From NCBI RefSeq assembly GCF_002797415.1, contig NZ_KZ454944.1, positions 209,745 through 273,744 of the forward strand: a stretch of DNA of 64,000 bases. The letters are read 5' to 3'. Positions 9,221 to 19,059 of the stretch are shown in pieces. The stretch's first letter is position 1. The number at the start of each line of letters is the position of its first letter. The notes below the pieces were generated by a model. That model had not been told where the DNA came from. It did no database searches and was given only the letters and a program-made list of their open reading frames with translations. Position numbers and translations under genes: made by a program. Source of the stretch: Bacillus alkalisoli (GTDB taxonomy: Bacteria; Bacillota; Bacilli; Bacillales; Bacillaceae_I).

Positions 9221-9355
9221 GAGTCCGTTTCATAATGTATCATTACTATACGAAAAACGAATAATTCTACAGCGTCATGCGCAAGAACATAATAATAGGA
9301 ACGTTTATTAAGTTAGAGTGAAGTTTAGTTCGTTTTTCACTAAACGAACCGTAAT
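9221..9355 (-). repeat. MITE-like 135-bp element, copy M1 (inverted)
   Basis: Reads on the minus strand as ATTACGGTTCGTTTAG ... ATTCGTTTTTCG ... GAAACGGACTC, matching the copies at 26502 and 31613. The outer ends are imperfect inverted repeats (GGTTCGTTT and GAGTCCGTTT). It ends about 55 bp upstream of the gnd start codon. Confidence 0.75.
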
Positions 9356-9410
9356 TATGAAATTGATTCACTGAAAAAACAGTTATTTTACATAGAAAGG
9401 AAGTTTTTTT

Positions 9411-10820
9411 ATGGCACAACAAATCGGTGTTATCGGTCTTGCTGTAATGGGAAAAAACCTAGCATTAAATATAGAAAGTAGAGGTTACTCCATCTCAGTA
9501 TTCAACCGTTCAAAAGACAAAACAGAAGAGTTTCTACTAGAAGCAGAAGGCAAAAACGTAGTAGGAACGTTTACAATTGAAGAGTTTGTAAACTCACTAG
9601 AAAAGCCACGCAAAATTTTACTTATGGTAAAAGCAGGTGCAGCAACGGACGCTACGATTGAATCTCTAAAGCCTTACTTAGAGAAAGGCGACATCTTAAT
9701 CGACGGCGGAAACACCCTTTACACAGACACGATCCGTCGTAACAAAGAATTAGAAGAGCTTGGCATTCACTTCGTTGGGACAGGCGTTTCTGGTGGAGAA
9801 GAAGGGGCGTTAAAAGGACCTTCTATCATGCCTGGTGGCCAAAAAGAAGCATACGACCTAGTAGAACCTATTTTAAAAGACATTTCTGCAAAAGTAGACG
9901 GCGATGCTTGCTGTACGTATATCGGACCAAACGGAGCTGGCCATTATGTGAAAATGGTACACAATGGTATCGAGTATGGGGACATGCAATTAATTAGTGA
10001 AGCATATTTCTTATTAAAAAATGTATTAGGCTTATCAGCTCAAGAGTTACACGAAGTATTTGCTGAGTGGAACAAAGGCGAGTTAGACAGCTATTTAATT
10101 GAAATTACAGCAGACATCTTCACAAAAGTAGATGAAGAAACGGGCAAGCCGTTAGTAGATGTAATTTTAGACACAGCTGGTCAAAAAGGTACTGGTAAAT
10201 GGACAAGTAAGAGTGCATTAGACTTAGGTGTTCCACTTCCAATCATCACAGAATCTGTTTTTGCTCGCTTCATCTCAGCAATGAAAGAAGAGCGTGTGAA
10301 AGCAAGTGAAATGTTAACTGGTCCAGAGATGACAGGATATACTGGTGATAAGCAAGTATTCATAGAGTCAGTACGTAAAGCATTATATATGGCTAAAATT
10401 TGTTCATATGCTCAAGGCTTCGCACAACTAAGAGCAGCAAGCGAAGAGTTCGATTGGAACCTACAATATGGTGAAATCGCCATGATCTTCCGCGGCGGCT
10501 GCATCATCCGCGCTCAATTTTTACAAAAAATTAAGGAAGCTTACGATCGCGATGGCAGCTTACCAAACTTACTATTAGACTCTTACTTCAAGGAAATCGT
10601 AGAAAGCTACCAAGGTGCACTTCGTGAAACGATGATGGTTGCGATTCAAAATGGTGTGGCAGTACCAGCATTCTCTGGCGCATTGTCTTACTTTGACAGC
10701 TACCGTACCGCTACGTTACCTGCAAACTTAATTCAAGCACAACGAGACTATTTCGGTGCCCACACTTACCAACGTGTAGACAAAGAAGGAATCTTCCACA
10801 CAGAGTGGATGAGTAAGTAA
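9411..10820 (+). CDS. gnd: 6-phosphogluconate dehydrogenase, decarboxylating
   Basis: Oxidises 6-phosphogluconate to ribulose 5-phosphate plus CO2, making NADPH in the cytosol. At 469 residues the length is standard. The N-terminal nucleotide-binding site [16 protein letters not shown] (residues 6-21) is present. [19 protein letters not shown] (about 127-145), [15 protein letters not shown] (about 183) and the C-terminal HTYQR are hallmark motifs. Start ATG with AGAAAGGAAG upstream. zwf, the preceding pathway step, lies 1.9 kb away on the other strand, so the two are separate units here. Confidence 0.97.
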   Translation: MAQQIGVIGLAVMGKNLALNIESRGYSISVFNRSKDKTEEFLLEAEGKNVVGTFTIEEFVNSLEKPRKILLMVKAGAATDATIESLKPYLEKGDILIDGGNTLYTDTIRRNKELEELGIHFVGTGVSGGEEGALKGPSIMPGGQKEAYDLVEPILKDISAKVDGDACCTYIGPNGAGHYVKMVHNGIEYGDMQLISEAYFLLKNVLGLSAQELHEVFAEWNKGELDSYLIEITADIFTKVDEETGKPLVDVILDTAGQKGTGKWTSKSALDLGVPLPIITESVFARFISAMKEERVKASEMLTGPEMTGYTGDKQVFIESVRKALYMAKICSYAQGFAQLRAASEEFDWNLQYGEIAMIFRGGCIIRAQFLQKIKEAYDRDGSLPNLLLDSYFKEIVESYQGALRETMMVAIQNGVAVPAFSGALSYFDSYRTATLPANLIQAQRDYFGAHTYQRVDKEGIFHTEWMSK

Positions 10821-10825
10821 ATATT

Positions 10826-10873
10826 TAAAAACGCTTAGGTTTCGTCATCAATCAACGGAACCTAAGCGTTTTG
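10826..10873. terminator. Bidirectional terminator between gnd and the CBO0543-like gene
   Basis: Stem AAAACGCTTAGGTT/AACCTAAGCGTTTT with T-rich sequence on both sides. The stop codon of the minus-strand gene (10852-10854) lies inside the hairpin region. Confidence 0.85.
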
Positions 10874-11502
10874 TTTTTTCTGAAGTAATAATAGATAGAA
10901 AGTATGCAAAAGACTGTAGTAACAAAGGAAAGTAAATACGTAACAATAGCATGTTTTTCTAGCTGGACTAGTCTTTTTGTCTCCGACCAATATTCCTTCA
11001 TATTAGATAGAACAGGAACTTTAAATCTTTTCAGTAAGTATACTGTAATTCCAAAGGAAGTAGCTAAAACAGAGAATGGATACTTTTTAAACATAATACT
11101 GAAGATGAACATCTTAACATAAATCCATAAGGACCAGCCAATATGCCAGCCGTTATCAAAATAAATCATTTTAAATACTCTTTGGCCAACGCATTCTATT
11201 ATTGCGGAAGAAACAACCCATTTACTTATATAGAGTAGTTGATCAAGCTTTTGCTTTGGGTAATTTTCTAAGTACAACAATAAAACGAGTGGCATGATGA
11301 AAAGAAGGTGTATCGTCCGAATGGCTTTTGAACTCATTATATTTGATTTGAAATCCCATAGAATATAATCTTTGCATAATAGGTAGTACAAGAAATTACT
11401 TGCACACACATATAAAATGCTGTTTACATGCTGATGGAAGTTTTTTAATGTTTGTTGTTTTACATTAAGTAAAAAAACCCATACCAACAAGATGAGATGC
11501 AT
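10852..11502 (-). CDS. Membrane protein, CBO0543-like family
   Basis: A hydrophobic protein of 216 residues with about six membrane segments and a basic C-terminus (YYYFRKNKTLRFR). NFLYYLLCKDYILWDF, then IHLLFIMPLVLLLYLENYP and IIECVGQRVFKMIYFDNGWHIGWS, fits the CBO0543 family found in Bacillus. Start chosen at the ATG at 11502 because GGAAGAAG lies 9 bases upstream. The GTG three codons earlier would have no spacing to that site. Function unknown. Confidence 0.6.
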   Translation of the reverse strand: MHLILLVWVFLLNVKQQTLKNFHQHVNSILYVCASNFLYYLLCKDYILWDFKSNIMSSKAIRTIHLLFIMPLVLLLYLENYPKQKLDQLLYISKWVVSSAIIECVGQRVFKMIYFDNGWHIGWSLWIYVKMFIFSIMFKKYPFSVLATSFGITVYLLKRFKVPVLSNMKEYWSETKRLVQLEKHAIVTYLLSFVTTVFCILSIYYYFRKNKTLRFR

Positions 11503-11628
11503 CCTTACCACTTCTTCCGTAGCTTATTACTTAGTTATATTCTGTATAAGTACGGAGGAAAATATGTATTTGTTATATAGGTATAAAAAGGATGCGTCCA
11601 ATTATATTCTTTTTAGTATATAAAAGAC

Positions 11629-11804
11629 GTGCCGGTTGTGTGACCGCTTTCCGCGGGGGAGGCGGTGAGCCTCCTCGAGCCCAAGGGCTCTGTGGGGTCT
11701 CACCAGCCTACCCTCTCCCGCAGGACAAGGAAGGCTACGAGAGCGATGCATCGCACGAAGAAAATGCGTATGCATTTTCGAGGAGTCGGTCACACAACCG
11801 GCAC
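11629..11804. repeat. GC-rich palindromic element, copy R2
   Basis: Arms GTGCCGGTTGTGTGACCG and the matching complement at the right end, with the shared CTTTCCGCGGGG ... GTGGGGTCTCA ... CTCCCGCAGGA core. It also contains a secondary hairpin AAAATGCGTATGCATTTT. It occupies the gap between two minus-strand genes. Confidence 0.8.
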
Positions 11805-11856
11805 TAATATGTTTATCCAATTTCCCCCGTCATAGCTACGTTTCGAATTGGTTATT

Positions 11857-12468
11857 TTACATTTCTAATAAAATGATTCTTGCTGGTGATGCGTCGGTTC
11901 CTTGTAGTTTTAAAGGAGCGGCAACCATTGTGTAGGAGCCTTGTTCTACTTCTTTCAAACGAAGCCCTTCAATAATGATCACGTTATTTGCGAATAGTGT
12001 TTTATGTGTTGGGTGTCCTTCTTGGCTACGTTCAATTCCAAGTGCATCTACTCCAATACCAGAAACACCTACTTCTGCTAAATGTTTTGCTGCACATTCA
12101 GCTACAAAGATGAAATCAAAGTTAAACTCTTCATCAAAAGAGTTTTTTGTTTTGAATAAAATAAAGTCGTCTTTTTGGATGTCCAGGCTTTCAACATCCT
12201 CTTTTTTAATGCGGTCTTCGATGTTCGTCATATCAAATACTTTACATGGACCTACAAGCTTATCTAAAGGTAAAGTTTCAATTGTTTCGCCGTCAACTAC
12301 CATGTGTAATGGGGCATCTACATGTGTGCCAGTATGAACGTCTATGCTTAGGCGAGATTCTGTAACATACCCGTTCGTTACTGTCTCAACCTTTGGCTGT
12401 TTTTCAGGCTTGTTTTTGTAAACAGGCATTCCTGTAAAAATTGGCATCGTAACATCGTAAAATTTCAT
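11857..12468 (-). CDS. Cyclase-family metal-dependent hydrolase (kynurenine formamidase-like)
   Basis: A 203-residue protein of the cyclase/KynB family, whose members hydrolyse amide or ester bonds with bound divalent metal. The signature HTGTHVDAPLH is at residues 45-55, the metal-binding motif of the family. GVDALGIERSQEGHPTHKTLFANNVIIIEGL near the C-terminus is also conserved. No tryptophan catabolism genes are nearby, so the substrate is open and formylkynurenine is only one possibility. Lies between two palindromic repeats and downstream of zwf on the same strand. Confidence 0.8.
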   Translation of the reverse strand: MKFYDVTMPIFTGMPVYKNKPEKQPKVETVTNGYVTESRLSIDVHTGTHVDAPLHMVVDGETIETLPLDKLVGPCKVFDMTNIEDRIKKEDVESLDIQKDDFILFKTKNSFDEEFNFDFIFVAECAAKHLAEVGVSGIGVDALGIERSQEGHPTHKTLFANNVIIIEGLRLKEVEQGSYTMVAAPLKLQGTDASPARIILLEM

Positions 12469-12529
12469 ATTGTTTCTACTCCTCTCTGTTGTTCAGTATT
12501 ACTAAAAGTGTATTAGGTATTAAATTTGA

Positions 12530-12655
12530 CCGTTCCTTTGCGCTGCGGGCATCTGCTTTCCGCGGGGAGGGAGCTGAGCCTCCTCGGCTTCGCCTGTGGG
12601 GTCTCAGCCTTCCCTCTTCTTCCCGCAGGAGTCAGATGCCCTCCGCTCCAATCCA
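12530..12655. repeat. GC-rich palindromic element, copy R3
   Basis: Core CTTTCCGCGGGGAGG ... TGTGGGGTCTCAGCC ... CCCGCAGGAGTC with arms GCGGGCATCTG and CAGATGCCCTCCGC. The arms match copy R7 at 25160 read in the opposite orientation. Confidence 0.8.
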
Positions 12656-12708
12656 CTCAATCACTAAATTAGATGGAAAAGCCAAAATCTCCTTACAAAA
12701 AAATCTAC

Positions 12709-14190
12709 TTATACTGGCCACCAGAAAAATCCGTCTTTTGCAAGAAGATCGTCAGATTGTTTTGGACCCATAGAACCAGCTTCGTAATTAGGGAAGTCTT
12801 CCGCTTTTTTCGACTCCCATTCTTTAGACATTTGATCAACAAATCCCCAAGATAAGGACACTTCATCCCAATGTGTAAAGTTTGTCATATCGCCACGTAA
12901 ACAATCATAAATGAGGCGCTCGTATGCTTCAGGTGTGTTAATACCGTCGATGCAGTTGTTATTGCTATAGTCTAAGCGAATCGGAGTTGTTGTTATATCT
13001 TTACCCGATTTTTTCGCATTTAAATGTAAGGTAATACCTTCATCTGGTTGAATGTGAATGACAAGTAAGTTTGGATCCACTTTTGCTCCGCGGTTGTAGT
13101 AAAGGTTCATCGGAATATCTTTAAATTGCACAACAACCTTTGTAGACTTAGAAGTCATACGTTTACCTGAGCGGATGTAAATGGGTACTCCAGCCCAACG
13201 GAAGTTGTCAATCATAAGTTTTCCAGAAACGAATGTCTCTGTGTTTGAATTAGGGTCAACGGAATTTTCTTCACGGTAACCAATGACAGGTTTTTCATTA
13301 ATAAAGCCACCAGTATATTGGCCGCGAACGAAGTAATCATCGACTTCATTTTCTGGAATTTGACGTAGTGCTCTTAAAGCTTTCACTTTTTCGCTACGAA
13401 TTTCTTCTGGATTTAATTTAATCGGAGGCTCCATCGCAAGCAAAGCAACCATTTGTAACATATGGTTTTGAACCATATCTCGTAATGCACCGCTGCTTTC
13501 GTAATATCTACCGCGGTCTTCTACACCAAGCGTTTCACTAGAAGTGATTTGGATGTTAGAAATGTAACGGTTGTTCCATAACGGTTCGAATATGGCGTTA
13601 GCAAAACGAATAACCTCGATATTTTGGACCATTTCTTTTCCAAGATAATGGTCAATACGATATATTTCTTTTTCAGAAAAGGCTTCACGTAATTCATCGT
13701 TCAATTTCTGAGCAGAAGGTAAGTTATGACCGAACGGCTTTTCAATAACAAGTCGCTTCCAACCATCTGTATCTGTTAAGCCTTCGGACTTTAAGTTGGA
13801 AGCAATGGTACCAAAAAATTCTGGTGCCATCGCTAAATAGAAAATGCGATTTCCTAACGTATGATAGTCACCATCTAAATTATGTAATAAATCTTTTAAC
13901 TGTTGATACGATTCGCTGCTTGTCACATCGAATGGATGATAGTAAAAATGAGAGCTGAACTCCTCAATGTGATCATGATTCGTGCTAGCTTCTCTAACAG
14001 ACTTCTCCACATTTTGGCGGAAATCTTCATGACTTAACGGGCGGCGTGCAACCCCAACAACTGCAAAGTTTTTCGAAATGCTGCCATTTTTATATAAACG
14101 ATAAATAGAAGGATAAAGTTTACGCTTCGCTAAATCCCCTGTTGCTCCAAAAATAACAATTATTGATTTAGGATTTTGTTCATTGCTCAC
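12709..14190 (-). CDS. zwf: Glucose-6-phosphate 1-dehydrogenase
   Basis: First step of the pentose phosphate pathway: oxidises glucose 6-phosphate to 6-phosphogluconolactone with NADP. Length 493 residues. The coenzyme motif GATGDLAKRKL is at residues 15-25. The substrate motif RIDHYLGKE is at 178-186 with the catalytic His181, and VIEKPFGHN precedes it at 148-156. RSGKRMTSKST is the later conserved loop. The C-terminal part, ending FWWPV, runs close to repeat R3. Works with gnd at 9.4 kb to supply NADPH and ribulose 5-phosphate. Confidence 0.97.
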   Translation of the reverse strand: MSNEQNPKSIIVIFGATGDLAKRKLYPSIYRLYKNGSISKNFAVVGVARRPLSHEDFRQNVEKSVREASTNHDHIEEFSSHFYYHPFDVTSSESYQQLKDLLHNLDGDYHTLGNRIFYLAMAPEFFGTIASNLKSEGLTDTDGWKRLVIEKPFGHNLPSAQKLNDELREAFSEKEIYRIDHYLGKEMVQNIEVIRFANAIFEPLWNNRYISNIQITSSETLGVEDRGRYYESSGALRDMVQNHMLQMVALLAMEPPIKLNPEEIRSEKVKALRALRQIPENEVDDYFVRGQYTGGFINEKPVIGYREENSVDPNSNTETFVSGKLMIDNFRWAGVPIYIRSGKRMTSKSTKVVVQFKDIPMNLYYNRGAKVDPNLLVIHIQPDEGITLHLNAKKSGKDITTTPIRLDYSNNNCIDGINTPEAYERLIYDCLRGDMTNFTHWDEVSLSWGFVDQMSKEWESKKAEDFPNYEAGSMGPKQSDDLLAKDGFFWWPV

Positions 14191-14384
14191 AATAAGAACC
14201 TCACTTTATATGTAACATGTAACTATTCGTCTTATATGATATAACATTTTGACCAAATATAATAACCTATTTCGTAAAAAACAGAAAAAAAGTAACACAT
14301 TTTATCGGAAAATGTAAAATAAACGCCCAATACACTCCCCAACACACTCATTTTACCCTGCCAACCAACCAAATTCAAACAAAC

Positions 14385-14454
14385 GGTGCCAGGCACCACC
14401 CGCAATTTGTCGAAAAATGAACTAGAGTGCCAGGCACCACCCGAATTTTGTCGA
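14385..14454. repeat. Two GTGCCAGGCAC palindrome units
   Basis: GGTGCCAGGCACC at 14385-14397 and AGTGCCAGGCACC at 14426-14438, each followed by ACCCGNAATTTTGTCGAA-like sequence, so the repeat unit is about 40 bp. The rest of the zwf-ung gap shows nothing else clear. Confidence 0.7.
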
Positions 14455-14539
14455 ACGGGAAATGTTCATTATTTCAATTTTGGTGTTGTGTGGTAAAGTA
14501 GTAGAGGTAATAAGTTTACTTACTTGAGGTGTTCACGTC

Positions 14540-15205
14540 ATGCAATTTGCTTGTAAGCAATGGACAGAATTAATGAAAATGGAGAGCCAAAAAGATTATT
14601 TTATCCAACTTCAACAGTTCGTTGAAAAAGAGTACAATGAAGAAACGATTTTTCCAGCGAAAGAAAATATATATAAAGCACTGCAAGAAACTCCTTACCA
14701 TAATGTTAAAGTGGTTATTCTTGGGCAAGACCCATATCACGGACTAGGACAAGCACATGGCTTAAGCTTTTCCGTTCAACATGGCGTTACTGTTCCACCC
14801 TCGCTTAAAAATATTTATAAAGAACTGAATTCCGACATCGGCATCGAACCACCTTCTCATGGAAATTTAATGAAATGGGCAGCACAAGGTGTGTTATTAT
14901 TAAATACAGTTTTAACTGTAAAACAAGGAAAAGCCAACGCTCATAAAGGAAAAGGCTGGGAGCAGTTTACCGACGCCATTATTCGTGCATTAAACGATAG
15001 AGAAAAACCAGTTGTCTTCTGGTTATGGGGTAACAACGCAATTGCAAAAGAAAAGCTAATTACAAATAAGCATCACTATATCCATAAAAGTGTTCATCCA
15101 AGCCCATTATCAGCAAGAAAAGGATTCTTCGGCAGCAAACCATTCTCCACCACAAATGAATTTTTAACCAAAATTGGTCAAAAACCAATCGACTGGTCAT
15201 TATAG
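14540..15205 (+). CDS. ung: Uracil-DNA glycosylase
   Basis: Removes uracil from DNA in base excision repair. 221 residues. The catalytic water-activating motif GQDPYHG is at 62-68 (Asp64), [11 protein letters not shown] is the uracil-recognition beta strand region, and [11 protein letters not shown] near residue 185 is the DNA-intercalating loop. Start ATG follows GAGGTG. The N-terminus is family-like in length. It is the first gene of a region that follows the B. subtilis ywd order (ung, ywdI, ywdK, gerQ). Confidence 0.96.
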   Translation: MQFACKQWTELMKMESQKDYFIQLQQFVEKEYNEETIFPAKENIYKALQETPYHNVKVVILGQDPYHGLGQAHGLSFSVQHGVTVPPSLKNIYKELNSDIGIEPPSHGNLMKWAAQGVLLLNTVLTVKQGKANAHKGKGWEQFTDAIIRALNDREKPVVFWLWGNNAIAKEKLITNKHHYIHKSVHPSPLSARKGFFGSKPFSTTNEFLTKIGQKPIDWSL

Positions 15206-15248
15206 AGTAATTATTTAGGTTTACTTAAGCAATTTTTAACCCTATACA

Positions 15249-15377
15249 GTTGATTTCAGCTGCAGGTGCGAGACTCCTGCGGGAAAGCGTGTCAAAGGAG
15301 ACCCCGCAGGCGCCAAAAGCGCCGAGGAGGCTCCTGAGACCGCCCGCGGAAAGCGAGTACCTGCAGCTGAAATCAAC
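15249..15377. repeat. GC-rich palindromic element, copy R4
   Basis: Arms GTTGATTTCAGCTGCAGGT and the exact complement at the right end, core GACTCCTGCGGGAAAGCG ... GCCGAGGAGGCTCC ... CGCCCGCGGAAAGCG. Lies in the ung to channel gap. Confidence 0.85.
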
Positions 15378-15430
15378 ACTTAGTACCCTATCACTGCAAT
15401 AAATTATTAATAAGGGAGTTCAGAGAGAAA

Positions 15431-16243
15431 TTGAACAAGTTAAAATCTAAAATTAGAGAAATAGTAGCACATAAATATTTTACCGGTATAGTAATAACCG
15501 TCATTCTCTTAAACGCTGTATTAATCGGGCTAGAAACATATCCTGACCTACTAAGAGAATACTACGGAATCTTCCATGGATTTGAAATCTTCTTCCTATG
15601 GTTCTTTACAATAGAAATAATTATGCGAATGTTATCCGAGAAAAAAATATTTCACTTCTTTAAGAGTAGCTGGAATATTTTCGACTTTGTCATCGTAGCG
15701 GGAGTACTACTATTCAGCGGCTCCTACTTCATTTCAGCCATTCGTATTTTAAGGGTATTCCGTGTGCTTCGTGCCATAACAGTTATCCCTTCCCTACAAC
15801 GATTAGTAACGGCATTCTTAAAAACTATTCCATCACTAGGCACAATCGGAATGTTACTAAGCTTAGTATTTTACATTTTTGGTGTAGTTGGCGTTATTTT
15901 ATATCGCGATATCGCACCAGAATACTTTGGATCGCTACATTTAGCGTTAATCACCCTTTTCCAAGTCATCACGCTAGAGTCTTGGGCAAGCGGTATTTTC
16001 CGTCCAATCTTTGCATCTAGTCCGTTTGCGTGGGTATATTTCGTATCATTCATTTTAGTTGGAACTTTTATCGTTCTTAACTTAATCGTCGGGGAAATTT
16101 TAAATAACATCCAAGAAGCAAAAGAAGAAAGTGTACGCAATGAAAAAATCGAAATAAGCAAACAAGAGTTAGCAAAAATCTCCAATGAAATTGCAGAATT
16201 AAAACAGATGTTAGTGGAAAAAGAACGGAAATCAAATATGTAA
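15431..16243 (+). CDS. Voltage-gated sodium channel, NaChBac type
   Basis: One-domain, six-helix channel subunit that forms a tetramer in the membrane. 270 residues, close to NaChBac (274). The S4 sensor IRILRVFRVLRAI carries Arg105, 108, 111 and 114. The pore filter TLESWAS at residues 181-187 is the sodium-selective signature of NaChBac. A C-terminal coiled coil (about 225-265) serves tetramer assembly in this family. Translation starts at TTG 15431, with AGGGAG upstream. A chemoreceptor gene follows 174 bp downstream. The homologous NaVBP channel of alkaliphilic Bacillus has been tied to motility, chemotaxis and pH response. Confidence 0.93.
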   Translation: MNKLKSKIREIVAHKYFTGIVITVILLNAVLIGLETYPDLLREYYGIFHGFEIFFLWFFTIEIIMRMLSEKKIFHFFKSSWNIFDFVIVAGVLLFSGSYFISAIRILRVFRVLRAITVIPSLQRLVTAFLKTIPSLGTIGMLLSLVFYIFGVVGVILYRDIAPEYFGSLHLALITLFQVITLESWASGIFRPIFASSPFAWVYFVSFILVGTFIVLNLIVGEILNNIQEAKEESVRNEKIEISKQELAKISNEIAELKQMLVEKERKSNM

Positions 16244-16246
16244 AAA

Positions 16247-16280
16247 GGGGCCTTGTTGTAGCGACAAGGCTTTTTTTCTT
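16247..16280 (+). terminator. Intrinsic terminator after the sodium channel gene
   Basis: Stem GCCTTGT/ACAAGGC followed by seven T. Confidence 0.8.
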
Positions 16281-16350
16281 CTAATAAAAAGCTACATAAA
16301 TACAAAGAGTTGCCGATATATAGGGCATAGAAGTTTAAAATGTAAATTAG

Positions 16351-16364
16351 TGCAAACGTTTCCA
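16351..16364. promoter_or_regulatory. cre-like site upstream of the chemoreceptor gene
   Basis: TGCAAACGTTTCCA fits the broad CcpA-binding consensus TGNAANCGNWWNCA and lies 54 bp before the start codon. It misses two positions of the stricter TGWAANCGNTNWCA form. Confidence 0.4.
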
Positions 16365-16417
16365 CAAAAACGAGACAAAATAAAATACCCTAATTTTTAA
16401 AAAAGGAGACTCCCCGA

Positions 16418-18106
16418 ATGAGCATAAAAAAACGATTACTAGCTCTTATCATCACCTTAACAATAGTCGGCACAGCCGCTTCCGCATTCATTTGGGTTTT
16501 AAGTAACCAAGCCCAATCAAGCGTAAAAGAAATAGACAACCTATCCGAAATGAACGAAACCTATTACCAACTCATTCAATCGTACCAAACAACGTTAACA
16601 AACATGTACCACATTATCACAGCAGGCTATTCCGAAAGACACGTAGAACTGCTAGCCCAAAATATCCAAACGAGTGAAGAACTCCTTGAAGAATTCACAC
16701 CTTATTTTGAACAGCACGAACAGCTAGCAGCATGGCAACAATATTTTCACGTTGCCCAAGAATCGTTATCTAACCAATACACAGTCGTTAGCAACGTATC
16801 CAATGCATCTAACATGGACCGCTTGCGAATACAAGTTTCCGAGCAACTTACCATCACAAGAACAAGACTTGAACGTGCCAACGAAGGCATTACGGAATAC
16901 ATTACAAACTATACCGAACAAGAAAGAGCAACACTGGCGTCTCGTCTCCAAACAAACGATATACTTACATTAGTTGCACTTATTATCCTTATCCTTTTAC
17001 CAATTGGCGCCATTATATTTTTCACCAAATCATTCCATAAAGGCATTAACACGTTACTCCATCGTGTAGAGGCATACCAAACTGGTAACTTCCAATACGA
17101 TTCAACACAAGCTATCATAAAAGACGAGTTTGGTACGGTCAACAATGCCCTTATGGAAATGGGACAAAACATCGAAAAACTCATGACCGGAAACATTAAC
17201 GCAACCGAAAAGCTACAACATGTCATGCAGGATCTCGTCTATGCTTCCGAGCAAAACTTACAAAAGTCCTCCATGATAAAAGAAAAGTCTACAAACGCAA
17301 CAGAACGTGTGGAGCAACAACATGAAGCTACTTCATCCATCTCTGCTGTCACAGAAGAAGCATCCGCAAGCACAGAAGAAATTTACAGCATAGTAGATGA
17401 AATGAAAAACAACATTGGAGAAATGGACAAGCTATCCCAACAAGGCTCACATGCACTACAAAAAATGTATACCGAAATGGAATCCAAAACATCAGAAACA
17501 GAAGCAATGGTTGCAAAATTTGAATCCATCAAAAACGGAATCGATGAAGCGCAATCTTTCTTAAAAAGCATTAACGAAATCACAACACAAACGAACTTAC
17601 TTGCACTAAACGCCTCCATCGAAGCAGCACGTGCAGGAGAAGCTGGAAAAGGATTTGCAGTAGTTGCCCAGGAAATTAGAAAGCTTTCTGGTAACACCGA
17701 TATGTTTGCAAGCCAAATTAACGAAATAACAAGCAGAATTCAAACAAGCACAACCGAAGTGCTTCAAGAACTGCAACACTTCCAAACAAGCATGAAGCAA
17801 ACAAATGAAACAAATAAAAAATCAGCTGCCATATTTAAAGAACTTTCTACAAGTAGTAAAATGCTTTTAGAACAAGGAACACACATAACAATAGCGATGG
17901 AAGAAATAAATGTTGGAGTAACTGACATCGTCCATTCCGTAACAGACCTTGTTCACTCATCGTCTAACCTTTCCGCGGAAATGGAAGATGTCGTTCAAGC
18001 AGCTAACCACCAAGTCGAAGTATCCAACTCGCTTCAACATACAATAGAACAACTAAAACAAACAGCAAACGAATTACAAACAAACATCCAAACAATAGAA
18101 AAATAA
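16418..18106 (+). CDS. Methyl-accepting chemotaxis protein
   Basis: Transmembrane chemoreceptor of 562 residues. TM1 spans about residues 7-28, an extracellular helical ligand-binding domain of about 150 residues follows, TM2 is at about 181-202, then HAMP and a long cytoplasmic coiled coil. The kinase-control tip [20 protein letters not shown] lies at about 391-410. The sensor part looks like a four-helix bundle. The ligand is unknown. SD AAAAGGAG is present. It lies directly after the sodium channel gene but behind that gene's terminator, so it is likely a separate transcript. Confidence 0.93.
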   Translation: MSIKKRLLALIITLTIVGTAASAFIWVLSNQAQSSVKEIDNLSEMNETYYQLIQSYQTTLTNMYHIITAGYSERHVELLAQNIQTSEELLEEFTPYFEQHEQLAAWQQYFHVAQESLSNQYTVVSNVSNASNMDRLRIQVSEQLTITRTRLERANEGITEYITNYTEQERATLASRLQTNDILTLVALIILILLPIGAIIFFTKSFHKGINTLLHRVEAYQTGNFQYDSTQAIIKDEFGTVNNALMEMGQNIEKLMTGNINATEKLQHVMQDLVYASEQNLQKSSMIKEKSTNATERVEQQHEATSSISAVTEEASASTEEIYSIVDEMKNNIGEMDKLSQQGSHALQKMYTEMESKTSETEAMVAKFESIKNGIDEAQSFLKSINEITTQTNLLALNASIEAARAGEAGKGFAVVAQEIRKLSGNTDMFASQINEITSRIQTSTTEVLQELQHFQTSMKQTNETNKKSAAIFKELSTSSKMLLEQGTHITIAMEEINVGVTDIVHSVTDLVHSSSNLSAEMEDVVQAANHQVEVSNSLQHTIEQLKQTANELQTNIQTIEK

Positions 18107-18111
18107 AACTA

Positions 18112-18152
18112 AAGCTTGTAGAGCATCAGTAACCACTCTACAAGCTTTTTTT
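18112..18152 (+). terminator. Intrinsic terminator of the chemoreceptor gene
   Basis: Stem AGCTTGTAGAG/CTCTACAAGCT followed by T7. Confidence 0.9.
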
Positions 18153-18190
18153 ATGTTAAAATATATTCGATTGAAAGGAAGGGGAAAAAA

Positions 18191-18388
18191 GTGCAACAGC
18201 AAACAAAACGTATAAACTGTCTGAAATGTGAACACTTTTACGTCACTTGGGATAAAAGGTTTCCGAAAGGATGTCGGGCCTTCGGATTCAAAACAGCCCA
18301 ACTACCGTCGCTCGCTGTTTTTCGTTCTTCCGGAAGCCCCTGCCTAAAATTCACACCAAAAAAAGACAAGCCACCCGGCTATATTTAA
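18191..18388 (+). CDS. Small four-cysteine protein, probable zinc ribbon
   Basis: A 65-residue basic protein starting with GTG at 18191 behind GAAAGGAAGGGG. Cys10 and Cys13 (CLKC), Cys28 (KGC) and Cys51 (PCLKF) could hold one zinc ion. The text between them (FYVTWDKRFPKGCRAFGFKT) looks well structured rather than random. I believe similar short proteins are common in Bacillus but know no function. It sits 58 bp before the DUF420 gene in the same direction and may be cotranscribed. Confidence 0.65.
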   Translation: MQQQTKRINCLKCEHFYVTWDKRFPKGCRAFGFKTAQLPSLAVFRSSGSPCLKFTPKKDKPPGYI

Positions 18389-18446
18389 GAAATGCAAAAC
18401 GTTTTAGTGTACAATATATAAAGCATTAGTAAAGGAGATAACATCC

Positions 18447-18968
18447 ATGAAAAACAAATCCATCTGGCCAATCGTCATCGGCTTATCTATCGTCGTAAAC
18501 TTAGTAGTTGTTATACTATTTTTCATGCCACAATACGAAGGATTAGCGCACGTTGACTTAACTTTTTTACCACTCATGAACGCTATTTTTAACAGCTTTA
18601 CATTCTTATTTTTACTTGCAGCACTTATTGCGATATTAAAAAAGAATGTCACCCTTCATAAACGCTTTATTTTTGCTGCGTTTACAACAACATTTCTATT
18701 CTTAATCACGTACGTAACGTATCATGCCTTAACAGAATCCACTCCATTTGGTGGAGAAGGCATCATTCGATCCATTTACTTTTTCATTCTTTTAACACAT
18801 ATCGTACTTGCTGTCGTTATCGTTCCGCTAGCACTATACTCGTTTGGGACAGGCATAACGACGCAAACGGAGAAACACCGCAAAATCGCCCGCTGGACCA
18901 TGCCACTATGGCTATACGTCAGCTTAACAGGCGTGCTAGTATACATCATGATTTCGCCATATTATTAG
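18447..18968 (+). CDS. DUF420 membrane protein (YozB/CtaM-like)
   Basis: A 173-residue integral membrane protein with five hydrophobic segments. Conserved features include LHKRFIFAAF after the second segment, YVTYHAL in the third with its histidine, and HIVLAVVIVPLAL with EKHRKIARWTMPLWLYVSLTGVLVY at the end. DUF420 proteins related to CtaM are needed for maturation of heme-copper terminal oxidases in Firmicutes. That role is family knowledge and not shown here. SD AAAGGAG is 10 bases before the ATG. No oxidase genes are in the window. Confidence 0.8.
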   Translation: MKNKSIWPIVIGLSIVVNLVVVILFFMPQYEGLAHVDLTFLPLMNAIFNSFTFLFLLAALIAILKKNVTLHKRFIFAAFTTTFLFLITYVTYHALTESTPFGGEGIIRSIYFFILLTHIVLAVVIVPLALYSFGTGITTQTEKHRKIARWTMPLWLYVSLTGVLVYIMISPYY

Positions 18969-19042
18969 TGGTTAGCTACTAGTGGTTAGTTGTTAGGTTA
19001 AATGCATCCACTAGCCACTAGCCACTAACCACTAACCACTAT
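18966..19042. repeat. Heptamer inverted array L1 (TTAGTGG / CCACTAA)
   Basis: Left arm of TTAGTGGTTAGCTACTAG-type units and right arm of CCACTAGCCACTAACC-type units that can fold back on each other. The right arm ends immediately before the ribosome site of ywdI. Confidence 0.75.
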
Positions 19043-19059
19043 GGAAAGGAGCGTTACAC

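Noticed and set aside
11592-11820. Frames of 71-72 codons on both strands
   Set aside because: Both fall within palindromic element R2. The translations are read through its GC-rich arms and have no ribosome site.
14406-14454. Spo0A-box-like TTTGTCGAAAA and TTTTGTCGAAC before ung
   Set aside because: Both belong to the conserved right part of the GTGCCAGGCAC repeat unit, so the match is explained by the repeat.
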